Of a stretch of DNA of 64,000 nt, positions 31,128 to 40,889 are shown piece after piece. Position 1 is the stretch's first letter. Each line of letters opens with the position of its first letter. Origin of the DNA: Terriglobia bacterium (lineage in GTDB: Bacteria; Acidobacteriota; Terriglobia; Bryobacterales; Bryobacteraceae); assembly GCA_020073445.1 (NCBI GenBank), contig JAIQFE010000019.1, positions 186,001 through 250,000 on the forward strand. The letters run 5' to 3'. The notes beneath the pieces were generated by a model that was given only the letters and a program-made list of their open reading frames with translations, did not search any database and was not told the origin of the DNA. The translations under genes were made by a program, and so were the position numbers.

Positions 31128-31631
31128 ATGGCCAGCTCCGGCATCCAGGATTCTTTACGCGAGCGCGGGGTTCGCCTCACGCGCCAGCGACGGCTGCTGC
31201 TCGATCTCATCGACAACTCCGGCCTCCATTTGGATGCCGAGAGCCTGTATCAGATGGCCAAGGAAAAAGATCCCAAGCTCAATCGCGTCACGGTGTATCG
31301 AACGCTGAAACTGCTTAAAGAAGGCGGCCTGGTGGACGAGCTGGATCTGGCGCATTTCGAGGGCGAGAAGCATTACTACGAAACGCGCCTGAAACAGGAA
31401 CACGCCCACATCATCTGCCTCCGCTGCGGCCGTGTCGAGGAGTTTTTCGGCGAACAGCTCCAAGCCGTGCGCGGCCAGGTCCAATCGCAATTCGGGTTCG
31501 AGATCGCCTTCGCGCGCACCGAAATCGGCGGGTATTGTTCGCACTGCCAAGCTCTGCGCGCAAAGGATGACTTGCGCGCCAAGGATGACTTGCGGGCGAA
31601 AGAAGATCAGGGAGAAAAGCAGGCCGTCTGA
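31128..31631 (+). CDS. Fur-family metal-dependent regulator
   Basis: 167 residues. The N-terminal winged helix (RERGVRLTRQRRLLLDLI, NRVTVYRTLKLLKEGGLV) and the dimerisation domain (HAHIICLRCGRVEEF) fit Fur/PerR/Zur. The structural zinc site has C97xxC100 and C137xxC140. The last 25 residues are an unusual extension: LRAKDD, LRAKDD, LRAKED in tandem, made by an 18-bp DNA repeat. The specificity (Fe, Zn, peroxide) cannot be read from the sequence. The TGA overlaps the ATG of a phosphatase gene, so the two are coupled. Confidence 0.92.
   Translation: MASSGIQDSLRERGVRLTRQRRLLLDLIDNSGLHLDAESLYQMAKEKDPKLNRVTVYRTLKLLKEGGLVDELDLAHFEGEKHYYETRLKQEHAHIICLRCGRVEEFFGEQLQAVRGQVQSQFGFEIAFARTEIGGYCSHCQALRAKDDLRAKDDLRAKEDQGEKQAV
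31554..31607 (+). repeat. 18-bp tandem repeat, three units, inside the Fur-family gene
   Basis: Units at 31554-31571, 31572-31589 and 31590-31607 encode LRAKDD/LRAKDD/LRAKED. The first two differ at three bases; the third is more diverged. This points to recent slippage expansion of a charged C-terminal tail. Confidence 0.85.
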
Positions 31632-33322
31632 TGGGGGTCCCGGCCACAGGGCATAAAGATGCCCGCACGGGTTTGCCGCCGGCTGCATTAGTAGTTCTGA
31701 ATCCTTCCGGGCAACGCACGCGCGCTGCGATTGAGGCGGTGCCGTTCATGATCGGCCGCCAGCCCGACAACAATCTGGTGCTGCGCGATAACCGGGCCTC
31801 GCGCACGCATGCGCGCATCATCGCCGAGAACGGCCAGTATGTGCTGGAGGATCTCGATAGCCGCCACGGCACGTGGGTCAACGGCGAACGCGTCGCGCGT
31901 CACGTTCTGCGCAATTCAGATCGCATTGATCTGGGCGTGCCGGAATCCTATCAGTTGACGTTCACGCTCGAAGCCGGAGAGATCAATCGCATCCTGGATC
32001 AGATCTCTTCCACGTCCCATTCCGCCGGCATGGGCGACAACAACCTCGCCAAGCTTCGTTCGCTTGTCGAAGTTGCGCGCGCGTTGCAGAATTCGCTGTC
32101 GACGCAGGAGGTGCTGACAGCGGTGGTGGACGCGGCTCTGGCCGTGACCGGGTGCGAGCGCGGATTCCTGCTGCTGCGCAAGGGCGACAGCCTGGAAGTA
32201 TCGGTGGCGCGCGATCTGGAAGGCCAGCCGCTCGACGCCGGCGATCTGCGGGTGCCCACTAACGTGATCCAGCGTGCGCTGAACTCGCGCCGCGAGCTGC
32301 TGTCGATGTCGTTCAATCCGGGATCGGCCGAGACGCTCGAAGGAATCGACCGGAGCGTGGCCGCGCTGGAACTGCGGAGCGCCGTGTGTGTTCCGCTGAT
32401 TCTGGTGCAAAGCGGGTCCATGGAAGAAACCCGTATCGCGTCGTATGCCCAACAGACCGTGGGTCTGCTGTACCTCGATTCGCGCCTCTCTCCCGCGGAT
32501 CTTTCGGCCGGAAACCGGGAAGTGCTCCAGACGCTGGCGATCGAGGCTTCGACGATTCTGCAAAACGCACGGCTGATGGAAGACCAGCGCGTCAAGCTGC
32601 AGATGGAAAGCGAGCTGAAGGTGGCGCGCGAAATCCAGCGCGGCTTGGCTCCCGTCTCGCTGCCCAGCGAAGGATGGTTTCGCGCGGCCGGATCGAGCTG
32701 GGCGTCCAATGAAGTGGGCGGCGATTATTTCGACGTCCGGCAGGTATCGGCGGATGTGTGGGCAGCGGTGGTCGCGGACGTGTCGGGGAAGGGCGTCAGT
32801 TCGGCGCTGCTGGCGAGCCTGCTGCAAGGCGCGTTCCTGATGGCCTCGGGCGACTTCGCCGAGATCGAGCCGACGATGTCGCACCTCAATCGCTTCTTGC
32901 TGGAGCGCGCGCGCGGAGAGAAATACGCGACGGTCTTCTACTGCATGGTGAACTCGGCGGGGCTTCTCAGTTACGCCAACGCCGGACACTGCGCGCCGTT
33001 TCTGGTGAGCAGCGACGGACGCCTGCGCAAGCTGCATACTTCGGGGATGCCCGTGGGCATGCTCGAGGAAGCCCAGTTTCAGGTGGTCCAGATGCAGCTG
33101 GAGACGGGCGACAAGCTGGTGATCTATAGCGACGGATTGACCGAAGCGGAAAACGCCGCGGGCGAGTTCTTCGATACCGAGCGGCTGCGGAATTGCCTGC
33201 GCGACAACGCCTCCATGGGCGCCGCAGAGCTTCATAAGGTGTTGCTGAGCACGCTCGACGCATTCGTCGAAGGCGGCGTGATTCGCGACGACATCACCGC
33301 GCTCGTAGTCGAATACATTTAA
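31631..33322 (+). CDS. FHA-GAF-PP2C (RsbU/SpoIIE-type) serine phosphatase
   Basis: 563 residues, no membrane segment. FHA domain about 30-115 (PFMIGRQPDNNLVLRDNRASRTHARI...DLDSRHGTWVNGERV), GAF about 150-315 (ALQNSLSTQEVLTAVVDAALAVTGCERGFLLL), then a SpoIIE/PP2C phosphatase about 330-563 with EVGGDYFDV, VADVSGKGVSSALLAS, YANAGHCAPF and IYSDGLTEAEN. It would dephosphorylate an anti-sigma antagonist in response to a phosphothreonine partner or a GAF ligand. The PknB-type kinase at 40890 is a candidate phosphorylation source, though unlinked. Translation is coupled to the Fur-family gene by TGATG. Confidence 0.9.
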   Translation: MGVPATGHKDARTGLPPAALVVLNPSGQRTRAAIEAVPFMIGRQPDNNLVLRDNRASRTHARIIAENGQYVLEDLDSRHGTWVNGERVARHVLRNSDRIDLGVPESYQLTFTLEAGEINRILDQISSTSHSAGMGDNNLAKLRSLVEVARALQNSLSTQEVLTAVVDAALAVTGCERGFLLLRKGDSLEVSVARDLEGQPLDAGDLRVPTNVIQRALNSRRELLSMSFNPGSAETLEGIDRSVAALELRSAVCVPLILVQSGSMEETRIASYAQQTVGLLYLDSRLSPADLSAGNREVLQTLAIEASTILQNARLMEDQRVKLQMESELKVAREIQRGLAPVSLPSEGWFRAAGSSWASNEVGGDYFDVRQVSADVWAAVVADVSGKGVSSALLASLLQGAFLMASGDFAEIEPTMSHLNRFLLERARGEKYATVFYCMVNSAGLLSYANAGHCAPFLVSSDGRLRKLHTSGMPVGMLEEAQFQVVQMQLETGDKLVIYSDGLTEAENAAGEFFDTERLRNCLRDNASMGAAELHKVLLSTLDAFVEGGVIRDDITALVVEYI

Positions 33323-33325
33323 ACG

Positions 33326-34543
33326 GTGCGCGTACTCTACACCGCTGCCCATGGCGGATTCTCGGCAGAGGCTGTGCCCCTGGGTGGCGGCGCGGCGGTT
33401 TTCGAGCACCTGATTGAAGAATGGTCGCGCACGCAGCCCTTTGAGCTAACCGCGGTGACCCCGGCGATTCTGGGAACGTCTGCGCCGAGCGGCGGCGAAT
33501 TGGTCAAGTTCGGCGAGCGCGCCTATGCGAGATTTTGCCGCGAGTTCGAACGCGCGTCGACCGCCGTAATCCTGAGGCATGATCCTGAGCAAACGGTCGT
33601 TCTAGCAAACGACATTTCCGAAGGGCCGGATTTCGCGGAGCTCGCCGCGCACGGGTATCGCGTCTACAGCATTTATCACGTTGATGTTGTCGCGTATGTG
33701 GCTGCGATTTACGGTAGAGGCGCGATAGCGCCCGAAACAACGGTTCGCTGGTACCCGCGGCTGCGGTGGTGTTTGCCGGAGATGGCCAAGCTCGTCTGGG
33801 AGAAGCAGGAAGCGAGCGTGCGGCACTCGCGCGGGCTGATCGTGCCGTCGGAGGGGATGCGCGACGTGCTGCTGCGGTGTTATCCCGACTGTCCTTCTGA
33901 GAAGATTCACGTACTTCCTTGGGGGAACTGGAATCTGGACGCGGCCGCAGATCCGGAGCCGCTGCGGCGTGAGTTTGGAGTGCCCGATGATGCTCGCGTG
34001 CTGCTGGCGCTCAGCCGGATATCGCCGGAGAAGGGGCAGGATCTGCTTTTGGAGGCGCTGCTCGAATGGGAGCGGCGTGATGATTTTCCAGAGTATCCTC
34101 TGTGGCTGTTTGTGTGCGGCGATGCGGCGTTCATGCAGGGGCAACGCTTCCTCGATAAGCTGCGGGCGCTCGCCGGGCGGTTGAAGCGCACGCGCGTGGT
34201 GTTTCCTGGATATGTTACCGGCGAGCGCAAGCGGGCGTTCCTGGCGCTGGCGGATCTGTATGTATTCCCGTCGCGTCACGAGAGTTACGGGCTGACGCTG
34301 ATGGAAGCGCTCGCAGCCGGGCTGCCGGCGGTGTGCCTGGATACAACCGGCGCCCGCAGTGTCATGCGTGAAGAGTTTGGGAAGCTGGTGCCGCCATCGG
34401 GACTACGCGCGGCAATTTCACGCTTGTTGGCCGACGAAGAAGGCCTCAGGAAAATGGGCGCGGCAGCCGGGAAGTTCGCACGCGGGCAGCGGTTTTCGGA
34501 TCGGGCGGCGGAGCTTGCGGATATTATTGCCGAACGGCAATAG
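33326..34543 (+). CDS. Glycosyltransferase, GT4-like (GT-B fold)
   Basis: 405 residues from GTG 33326, 3 bp after the phosphatase stop. The C-terminal GT-B domain has LLALSRISPEKGQDLLLEAL, VVFPGYVTGERKRAFLALADLYVFPSRHESYGLTLMEALAAGLPAVCLDTTGARSVM, the usual EX7E region of GT4 enzymes. The N-terminal half begins LYTAAHGGFSAEAVPLGGGAAVFEHL. It is cytoplasmic or peripheral, and probably adds a sugar to a surface glycan. The donor is unknown. It may be co-transcribed with fur and the phosphatase. Confidence 0.88.
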   Translation: MRVLYTAAHGGFSAEAVPLGGGAAVFEHLIEEWSRTQPFELTAVTPAILGTSAPSGGELVKFGERAYARFCREFERASTAVILRHDPEQTVVLANDISEGPDFAELAAHGYRVYSIYHVDVVAYVAAIYGRGAIAPETTVRWYPRLRWCLPEMAKLVWEKQEASVRHSRGLIVPSEGMRDVLLRCYPDCPSEKIHVLPWGNWNLDAAADPEPLRREFGVPDDARVLLALSRISPEKGQDLLLEALLEWERRDDFPEYPLWLFVCGDAAFMQGQRFLDKLRALAGRLKRTRVVFPGYVTGERKRAFLALADLYVFPSRHESYGLTLMEALAAGLPAVCLDTTGARSVMREEFGKLVPPSGLRAAISRLLADEEGLRKMGAAAGKFARGQRFSDRAAELADIIAERQ

Positions 34544-34721
34544 CTTTGTTCGCGAGTTCCAGGAGCTTGGAGCAGCAGCCGCTCATCTGGACGGTGACGT
34601 CGCGCAAAGTGGCTCCGTGAAACTTCAGCCGCGGCGGTTGGCGATGATCCGGACACCGGACCGTCTGCAGCTTCCTCGCCGTATTCTGTTTGAACTCGTC
34701 GATGGAATAGGTGGGCGACAT
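34524..34721 (-). CDS. Small hypothetical protein with a Cys-Cys pair
   Basis: 65 residues (MSPTYSIDEFKQNTARKLQ...CPDHRQPPRLKFHGATLRDVTVQMSGCCSKLLELANKAIAV). There is one N-terminal Cys (CPDHR) and a CC pair, no signal peptide, and the C-terminal half looks helical. The composition is convincing for a real gene, although no family is recognised. Its 3' end overlaps the convergent glycosyltransferase by 20 bp. Confidence 0.55.
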   Translation of the reverse strand: MSPTYSIDEFKQNTARKLQTVRCPDHRQPPRLKFHGATLRDVTVQMSGCCSKLLELANKAIAVRQ

Positions 34722-34791
34722 CCCCAGAGCATTTTAGCATGAGAATGTTTTTTCACCGCATGGGATAATCGGAAGCAATCCCTCCCCCGTT

Positions 34792-34827
34792 GTTAGGCAT
34801 GTCGTTAGGCATGTTGTTGGGCACATA
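34792..34827 (+). repeat. 12-bp tandem repeat in the dnaG leader
   Basis: Three units: GTTAGGCATGTC, GTTAGGCATGTT and the diverged GTTGGGCACATA. They end 6 nt before dnaG ATG 34834. The last unit supplies CATATAA, a possible -10-like sequence. Confidence 0.75.
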
Positions 34828-34833
34828 TAACGC

Positions 34834-36594
34834 ATGGACTTCGCCGAACAGCTCAAGTCATCGATCGACATCGTAAAGGTGGCGGGAGAGTACGTGCGCC
34901 TCAAGCGCCTGGGTGCCACCTCCAACTACAAGGGCCTGTGTCCCTTCCATCAGGAAAAAACGCCGTCCTTCAATGTGAACCAGACGCGCCAGTTCTACAA
35001 ATGTTTTGGCTGCGGCGTGGGTGGCGACGTGATCAAGTTCGTGCAGGAGATCGAGGGGCTGAGTTTCTGGGAATCGGCGAAGATGCTGGCCGAGCGCTAC
35101 GGCGTTCCGCTGCCCAAGCGCTCCGATTATTCCGACGCCGAATCGAAACAGCGCGGCGCGCTGATGGACATGCACGCGATCGCCGCGCGGCTGTTTCAGG
35201 ATAATTTGCGGGGTCCGCAGGGCGGGGAGGCGCGGGCGTATCTTGCCAAGCGCGGTGTTTCGCAGGAAGTGATCGATACCTTCGAACTGGGATACGCTGA
35301 GCCTTCCGGCCAGGTTCTTACGCGGAAGCTTTCGGAGCGAAACTTTTCCGCGGAGCAGATGGAAGCGTCCGGGCTGGTGCGCAAGCGCAATGAGGGGACA
35401 GGGTACTACGACAGTTTTCGGGGCCGGCTGATGTTTCCGATTCACAATGAGTCGGGCAAGGTGATCGCCTTTGGCGGGCGGGCCATGAACGATGAGGATC
35501 AGCCGAAATACCTGAATTCTCCCGAAACGCCGATCTACAAGAAGACATCTGTCTTATATAACCTCCATCGCGCGCGAGAAGCTGTGCGCCGTTCGGGGCG
35601 CGTCGTACTCGTCGAAGGCTATATGGATGTGATTGGGGTTTACGCTGCCGGAGTGAAGGAGGTTGTCGCGAGCTGCGGCACCGCGCTTACCAACGGCCAG
35701 GTCCGGACGATCCATCGCCACGCGGATACCGTGGTGGTGAATTTCGATCCCGATACGGCGGGCGCGAATGCCACCGAGAAAGCGATTCAGCTGCTGCTCG
35801 ACGAAGGGCTGCACGTTCGCGTGGTGGCGCTCGATGGCGGGCTCGACCCGGACGAGTACTGCAAGCTCAACGGCGCCGAAGCGTATCGCGCGAAACTGGA
35901 CGGCGCTGCGACTTACTTCCATTGGCTGGCGGACCGGGCGCGAACGCGGTTCGATATGAAAACGTCGGACGGTAGAGTGGCGGCCTTCAAGTTTTTGCTG
36001 CCGGCGGTGCAGAAGATCAGCGACAAACTGGAACAAGCGGCCACGGTCAACGATCTGGCGTCGTACCTGGGGGTGGATCCGGGATTGGTGCTGGATCAAT
36101 TCAAGAAGTCGGCGGCCAGCCGCCGCGCGCCGGTTCCGCAAGCCGAGCCCGCCAGCGGGATTCCGCACATGGAGCGGATCCTTCTGAATGCGTTGCTTTC
36201 GAGCGACCGCGCGCGCGCCGAAATGCTGCCCGCGTTGCTCCCGGAGCTGACGGATAGCTTCGTAACCCGCGAAGTTTTCGAAGGTTTGCGGCAGGCGGCG
36301 GGGGCTGGCGCCGAATTCTCGTATTCCGCTCTGGAGGGCCGTTTACAAGGGCCTGGAAAGGAGCTATTGCGTGACGCGGTTACAGCCGATGAATCTTCAG
36401 GGGAAGCTGTGTCGTGGGAACAAGCGCAGGCTTGCCTCCGGCGTTTGGAGAGCGATTTTCGGAAACGCCGATTTGCTGAATTGAAGGATCGCGTGAAGTC
36501 CGCCCAGCGGGAAGGGCGAGACCAGGAAGCATTATCTTGGATGGCGGAGTTGAACCGGTTAGAACGCGAAAGCCGGGGGACCTCCAGCGGATGA
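34834..36594 (+). CDS. dnaG: DNA primase
   Basis: 586 residues. The CHC2 zinc finger (CPFHQEKTPSFNVNQTRQFYKCFGCGVGGDVI) is at about 36-70. The catalytic core follows, with a Toprim region (VVLVEGYMDVIGVYAAGVKEVVASCGTAL and VVVNFDPDTAGANATEKAI). The C-terminal ~170 residues are the helicase-interacting domain. It makes RNA primers at the fork in the cytoplasm. rpoD follows 90 bp later on the same strand, the macromolecular-synthesis arrangement, without rpsU upstream. Confidence 0.97.
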   Translation: MDFAEQLKSSIDIVKVAGEYVRLKRLGATSNYKGLCPFHQEKTPSFNVNQTRQFYKCFGCGVGGDVIKFVQEIEGLSFWESAKMLAERYGVPLPKRSDYSDAESKQRGALMDMHAIAARLFQDNLRGPQGGEARAYLAKRGVSQEVIDTFELGYAEPSGQVLTRKLSERNFSAEQMEASGLVRKRNEGTGYYDSFRGRLMFPIHNESGKVIAFGGRAMNDEDQPKYLNSPETPIYKKTSVLYNLHRAREAVRRSGRVVLVEGYMDVIGVYAAGVKEVVASCGTALTNGQVRTIHRHADTVVVNFDPDTAGANATEKAIQLLLDEGLHVRVVALDGGLDPDEYCKLNGAEAYRAKLDGAATYFHWLADRARTRFDMKTSDGRVAAFKFLLPAVQKISDKLEQAATVNDLASYLGVDPGLVLDQFKKSAASRRAPVPQAEPASGIPHMERILLNALLSSDRARAEMLPALLPELTDSFVTREVFEGLRQAAGAGAEFSYSALEGRLQGPGKELLRDAVTADESSGEAVSWEQAQACLRRLESDFRKRRFAELKDRVKSAQREGRDQEALSWMAELNRLERESRGTSSG

Positions 36595-36684
36595 TTGTTG
36601 TACACTGAAATGCATTCGGAGATGATCCACCCGGCGCGGATCGAAATGGCCGGGTGATACCGTAGCGAACTGAATCGGGGACGT

Positions 36685-38376
<1,692 letters not shown>

Positions 38377-38415
38377 GCGGGGCTAAAGCCCCGCGCGGGC
38401 TGAAGCCCCGCCCCA
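38377..38415. repeat. Intergenic palindromic repeat, family C copy 1
   Basis: GCGGGGCTAAAGCCCCGC followed by GCGGGCTGAAGCCCCGCCCC. The first half is a near-perfect stem (GCGGGGCT-AA-AGCCCCGC). It starts right after the rpoD TAG and ends 7 nt before the sulP stop, so it sits at the convergent junction and may act as a bidirectional terminator. A diverged copy is at 43973-44015. Confidence 0.75.
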
Positions 38416-38421
38416 CCTCTT

Positions 38422-40155
38422 TTACAGCGACTGCTCCTGCATCTCCGCCGCGACTTCATTCCCCAGGCCGCCAAACTCAGCGTTAATCTGCTCGGCGCGT
38501 TCGAGAGCTGCGGCGACGTGAGGAAGAATATTTTCGCGGCCCACGTGCTCGAGGAACTCGGCTTGCTCCAGCAGACGTTCGGGCTGCTCCCGTGCGCCGC
38601 AAAGCAGCAGAGTCCGCCCGCTCTTCTTCAGGCGATCGGCTAGTCTTTCGAGCGCGTACAGTCCGGTTGCGTCGAGCGCGGTCATGTTACGTAGCCGGAG
38701 CACCACCACGGGAGCGAACGCATTTAGATCGGATGTCGCTTCTTCGAGCTTATCCGTGGTCCCAAACAAGAACGGACCGTGGATGCGAAGAATCGTGACA
38801 TACGGCGGAACCTGCTTGTCCTGAAGTATGTGAAGCCGGCCTTCCTCTATGTATTCCGACGTCACGGGTTCGACCGTGGTCGTTTGTGCGATGCGATAGA
38901 TGTACAGGAGCGCTGCCAGAGCGATTCCGACTTCGACTGCCACCGTCAGATCGGCGAACACGGTGAGAAAGAACGTCGCGGCCCATACCGCTTTGTCGGC
39001 TAACGATAGCCGGAGAATGACGCCGATTTCTTTCCATTCGCCCATGTTGTAAGCTACTACGAACAACACGGCGGCCAGGGTTGCCAGGGGAACGTAGCGG
39101 GCGAGCGGAGCGGCCACCAGCAAAATCATCAGCAGGGTCAGGGCATGGATCATTCCCGAAACCGGTGTTTTTGCTCCGGACCGGACGTTGGTAGCCGTTC
39201 GCGCGATGGCGCCCGTGGCCGGAATGCCTCCGAACATCGGCGAGAACAAGTTGGCGATGCCCTGCGCGACCAGTTCCACATTGGAGTTATGCCGGTCGCC
39301 AGTCATGCTGTCGGCGACCACTGCGGAAAGAAGACTCTCGACCGCCGCCAGCAATGCGACGGTTAAAGCCGAGGGAAGCAGCGGCAGGATCAGATCGGGC
39401 CTGAAGGCCGGAATCGAAATCTTCGGCAAGCCGGTGGGTATTCCTCCGAAGGAGCTTCCGATGGTGGCGACCGGAAGTTGGAAGAGTGCGACGCACGCGG
39501 TTGCCAACACTAACGCGATGATCGATCCGGGAATCCGGCGCGTCAGGCGGGGCACCAGGAGAATGAGCGCCAGCTAGGCGGCCGCTAAAGCGACCGTAGG
39601 CCAATGCAATGTCGAGACGTTCTTCCCGAGCATGCTCATCCGCGCCACAAACTCGCTCGGCACGGTACCGATCCGGAGTCCCAGGAAGTCTTTGATCTGC
39701 GTCGAAGCGATCAAGATCGCGATGCCGTTGGTGAATCCGATTGTGATCGGCCGCGGAATGAACTTGACCGCGGTCCCGAGGCCGGTCAGGCCCATGACCA
39801 CTAAGATGGCGCCGGCCATCGCCGTGACCATCAGCAGTCCGGAGACTCCAAACTTAACGATGATGCCGGCCACGATCACCACGAAGGCTCCGGTGGGTCC
39901 GCCGATCTGCACGCGCGATCCCCCGAGTGCGGAGATCACGAAGCCGGCCACGACCGCAGTATAGATACCGGCTTGCGGCGGCACTCCGGAAGCGATCGCG
40001 AACGCCATGGCCAGCGGCAAAGCCACCAGTCCGACCGTTAACCCCGCGATCAGGTCCGCCCAAAAATCCTGGATCTTATAGTTCCGCAGAGTCAGGAGGA
40101 GCTTGGGGGTCCATTGATCATTCTTGTTCACAAGCTTGATCGCAAGCCTAGTCAC
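38422..40155 (-). pseudogene. SulP family anion transporter interrupted by an in-frame amber codon
   Basis: A single frame from GTG 40155 to 38422 would encode ~577 residues, broken only by TAG at 39574-39576. The part before the stop (193 codons) has the SulP N-terminus (DFWADLIAGLTVGLVALPLAMAFAIASGVPPQAGIYTAVVAGF, GGPTGAFVVIV). The part after continues without loss (LALILLVPRLTRRIPGSIIAL...) through the remaining helices to a C-terminal STAS domain (TILRIHGPFLFGTTDKLEE, LRLRNMTALDATGLYAL). Sense context AAA-stop-LAL suggests CAG or TGG mutated to TAG. It could be a true null, a sequencing error, or readthrough. The arsR gene overlaps its start. Confidence 0.85.
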
Positions 40156-40501
40156 CGGTTACAGCCTCCGATTTGATCTCGTCCTTCATGTCGTCAAACA
40201 TCGCCTGGCTCTCGGCCAGGTGGGCGTAGAAGTAGCGCTTCATTACGTCCAGGACTTCCAGAATCAAGCGGTCGCGGACGGAGTAGAAAACCTGGTTTCC
40301 CACCTTTCGGTTCACCACGATGTGTTTCGCGCGCAGGACGGTGAGGTGTTGTGAGGCGTTGGCCTGCTCCACGCCAAGGCGTTCGATGAGCGCGCCCGCT
40401 GAGAGTTCCCCGTCGCGCAGGAGATCGATGATGGCGATGCGGGTGGGATGGGCCAGCGCCTGGAAGAACTCGGCTTTGAAGCGTCTTAAGGCATCTTGCA
40501 T
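40148..40501 (-). CDS. ArsR-family transcriptional regulator
   Basis: 117 residues. The winged-helix core is ALAHPTRIAIIDLLRDGELSAGALIERLGVEQANASQHLTVLRAKHIVVNRKVGNQVFYSV. There is no ELCVCDL metal box and no Cys pair, so it is probably not a classical As/Zn sensor. The C-terminal YFYAHLAESQAMFDDMKDE helix is longer than usual. It overlaps the SulP gene by 8 bp and likely regulates it. ATG 40501 lies 2 nt from a strong operator dyad, and there is no Shine-Dalgarno sequence. Confidence 0.92.
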   Translation of the reverse strand: MQDALRRFKAEFFQALAHPTRIAIIDLLRDGELSAGALIERLGVEQANASQHLTVLRAKHIVVNRKVGNQVFYSVRDRLILEVLDVMKRYFYAHLAESQAMFDDMKDEIKSEAVTGD

Positions 40502-40641
40502 AATCGCATATTCGAGGAATCGAATATACGATTATTGTAGCACGGCCAAGGCGCGCGATCAGCCACTCGGACCACGGTGAAACCTTCCGACTCCAGGAAT
40601 CGGACCATTTCGGCGCCAGTCGGCCGAGGAAGCTTAGGCAC
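40486..40641 (-). pseudogene. hicA: Truncated HicA toxin remnant
   Basis: From GTG 40641, overlapping the hicB stop by 8 bp, the frame reads VPKLPRPTGAEMVRFLESEGF and then TVVRV, a clear HicA/YcfA N-terminus. After about 27 codons the homology stops (ADRAPWPCYNN...) and the frame ends at 40486, inside arsR. The HicA catalytic His in the SHH motif is missing, so no active toxin is made. The lost 3' part coincides with the arsR promoter and operator. Confidence 0.72.
40504..40531. promoter_or_regulatory. ArsR-type operator upstream of arsR
   Basis: Arms TCGCATATTCGA and TCGAATATACGA pair at 11 of 12 positions around a GGAA spacer. This is the imperfect 12-4-12 dyad expected for an ArsR/SmtB dimer. 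It lies 2 nt before the arsR start codon; reverse-strand TACAAT just upstream of it (40533-40538) is a possible -10 box. Autoregulation is likely. Confidence 0.8.
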
Positions 40642-40873
40642 GGACCAGATCTTGCAGTTCCAGATCTAACTGGCGCAAGGAACTGGGAGGATTGAGGCGC
40701 GCAACGGCGTCCTCAATGCCAAAGGCTTCAATATACGCACGGAGAGCTTCTCGAAGATCGGCGATGGCTTCTTCCTCGGTTTCGCCCCCTCCATAGGCCG
40801 GTATGTCTGGCACGCGAGCCGTGAAGCCGCCTTGCTCCGGGTCGGGGATGATTTCGACGGTCAAGCGCTTCAT
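40634..40873 (-). CDS. hicB: HicB-family antitoxin (UPF0150)
   Basis: 79 residues. The HicB pseudo-RNase-H fold is clear: MKRLTVEIIPDPEQGGFTARVPDIPAYGGGETEEEAIADLREALRAYIEAFG. There is no obvious C-terminal DNA-binding domain, which is common in short HicBs. Gene order is hicB then hicA, with an 8-bp overlap. Because hicA is truncated, this is an orphan antitoxin. TATAAT lies 6 nt before ATG 40873, suggesting a leaderless message. Confidence 0.88.
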   Translation of the reverse strand: MKRLTVEIIPDPEQGGFTARVPDIPAYGGGETEEEAIADLREALRAYIEAFGIEDAVARLNPPSSLRQLDLELQDLVRA

Positions 40874-40879
40874 GGAGAA

Positions 40880-40885
40880 ATTATA
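40880..40885 (-). promoter_or_regulatory. Perfect -10 box, 6 nt before the hicB start
   Basis: Reverse strand TATAAT, then TTCTCC, then ATG. The same 6-nt spacing is seen at the tlpA-like gene. No convincing -35 box is visible. Confidence 0.5.
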
Positions 40886-40889
40886 GTCC

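Noticed and set aside
31916-33409. 497-codon reverse-strand frame
   Set aside because: Antisense of the FHA-GAF-PP2C phosphatase, whose domains are unambiguous; the reverse product is His/Arg/Gln-rich with no motif.
38422-39555. Two separate SulP-related genes
   Set aside because: Both parts are in the same frame, adjoin at one TAG, and together make one normal-length SulP with STAS domain.
40486-40873. Intact HicBA toxin-antitoxin module
   Set aside because: HicB is complete but HicA loses homology after ~27 codons and lacks the catalytic-His segment.
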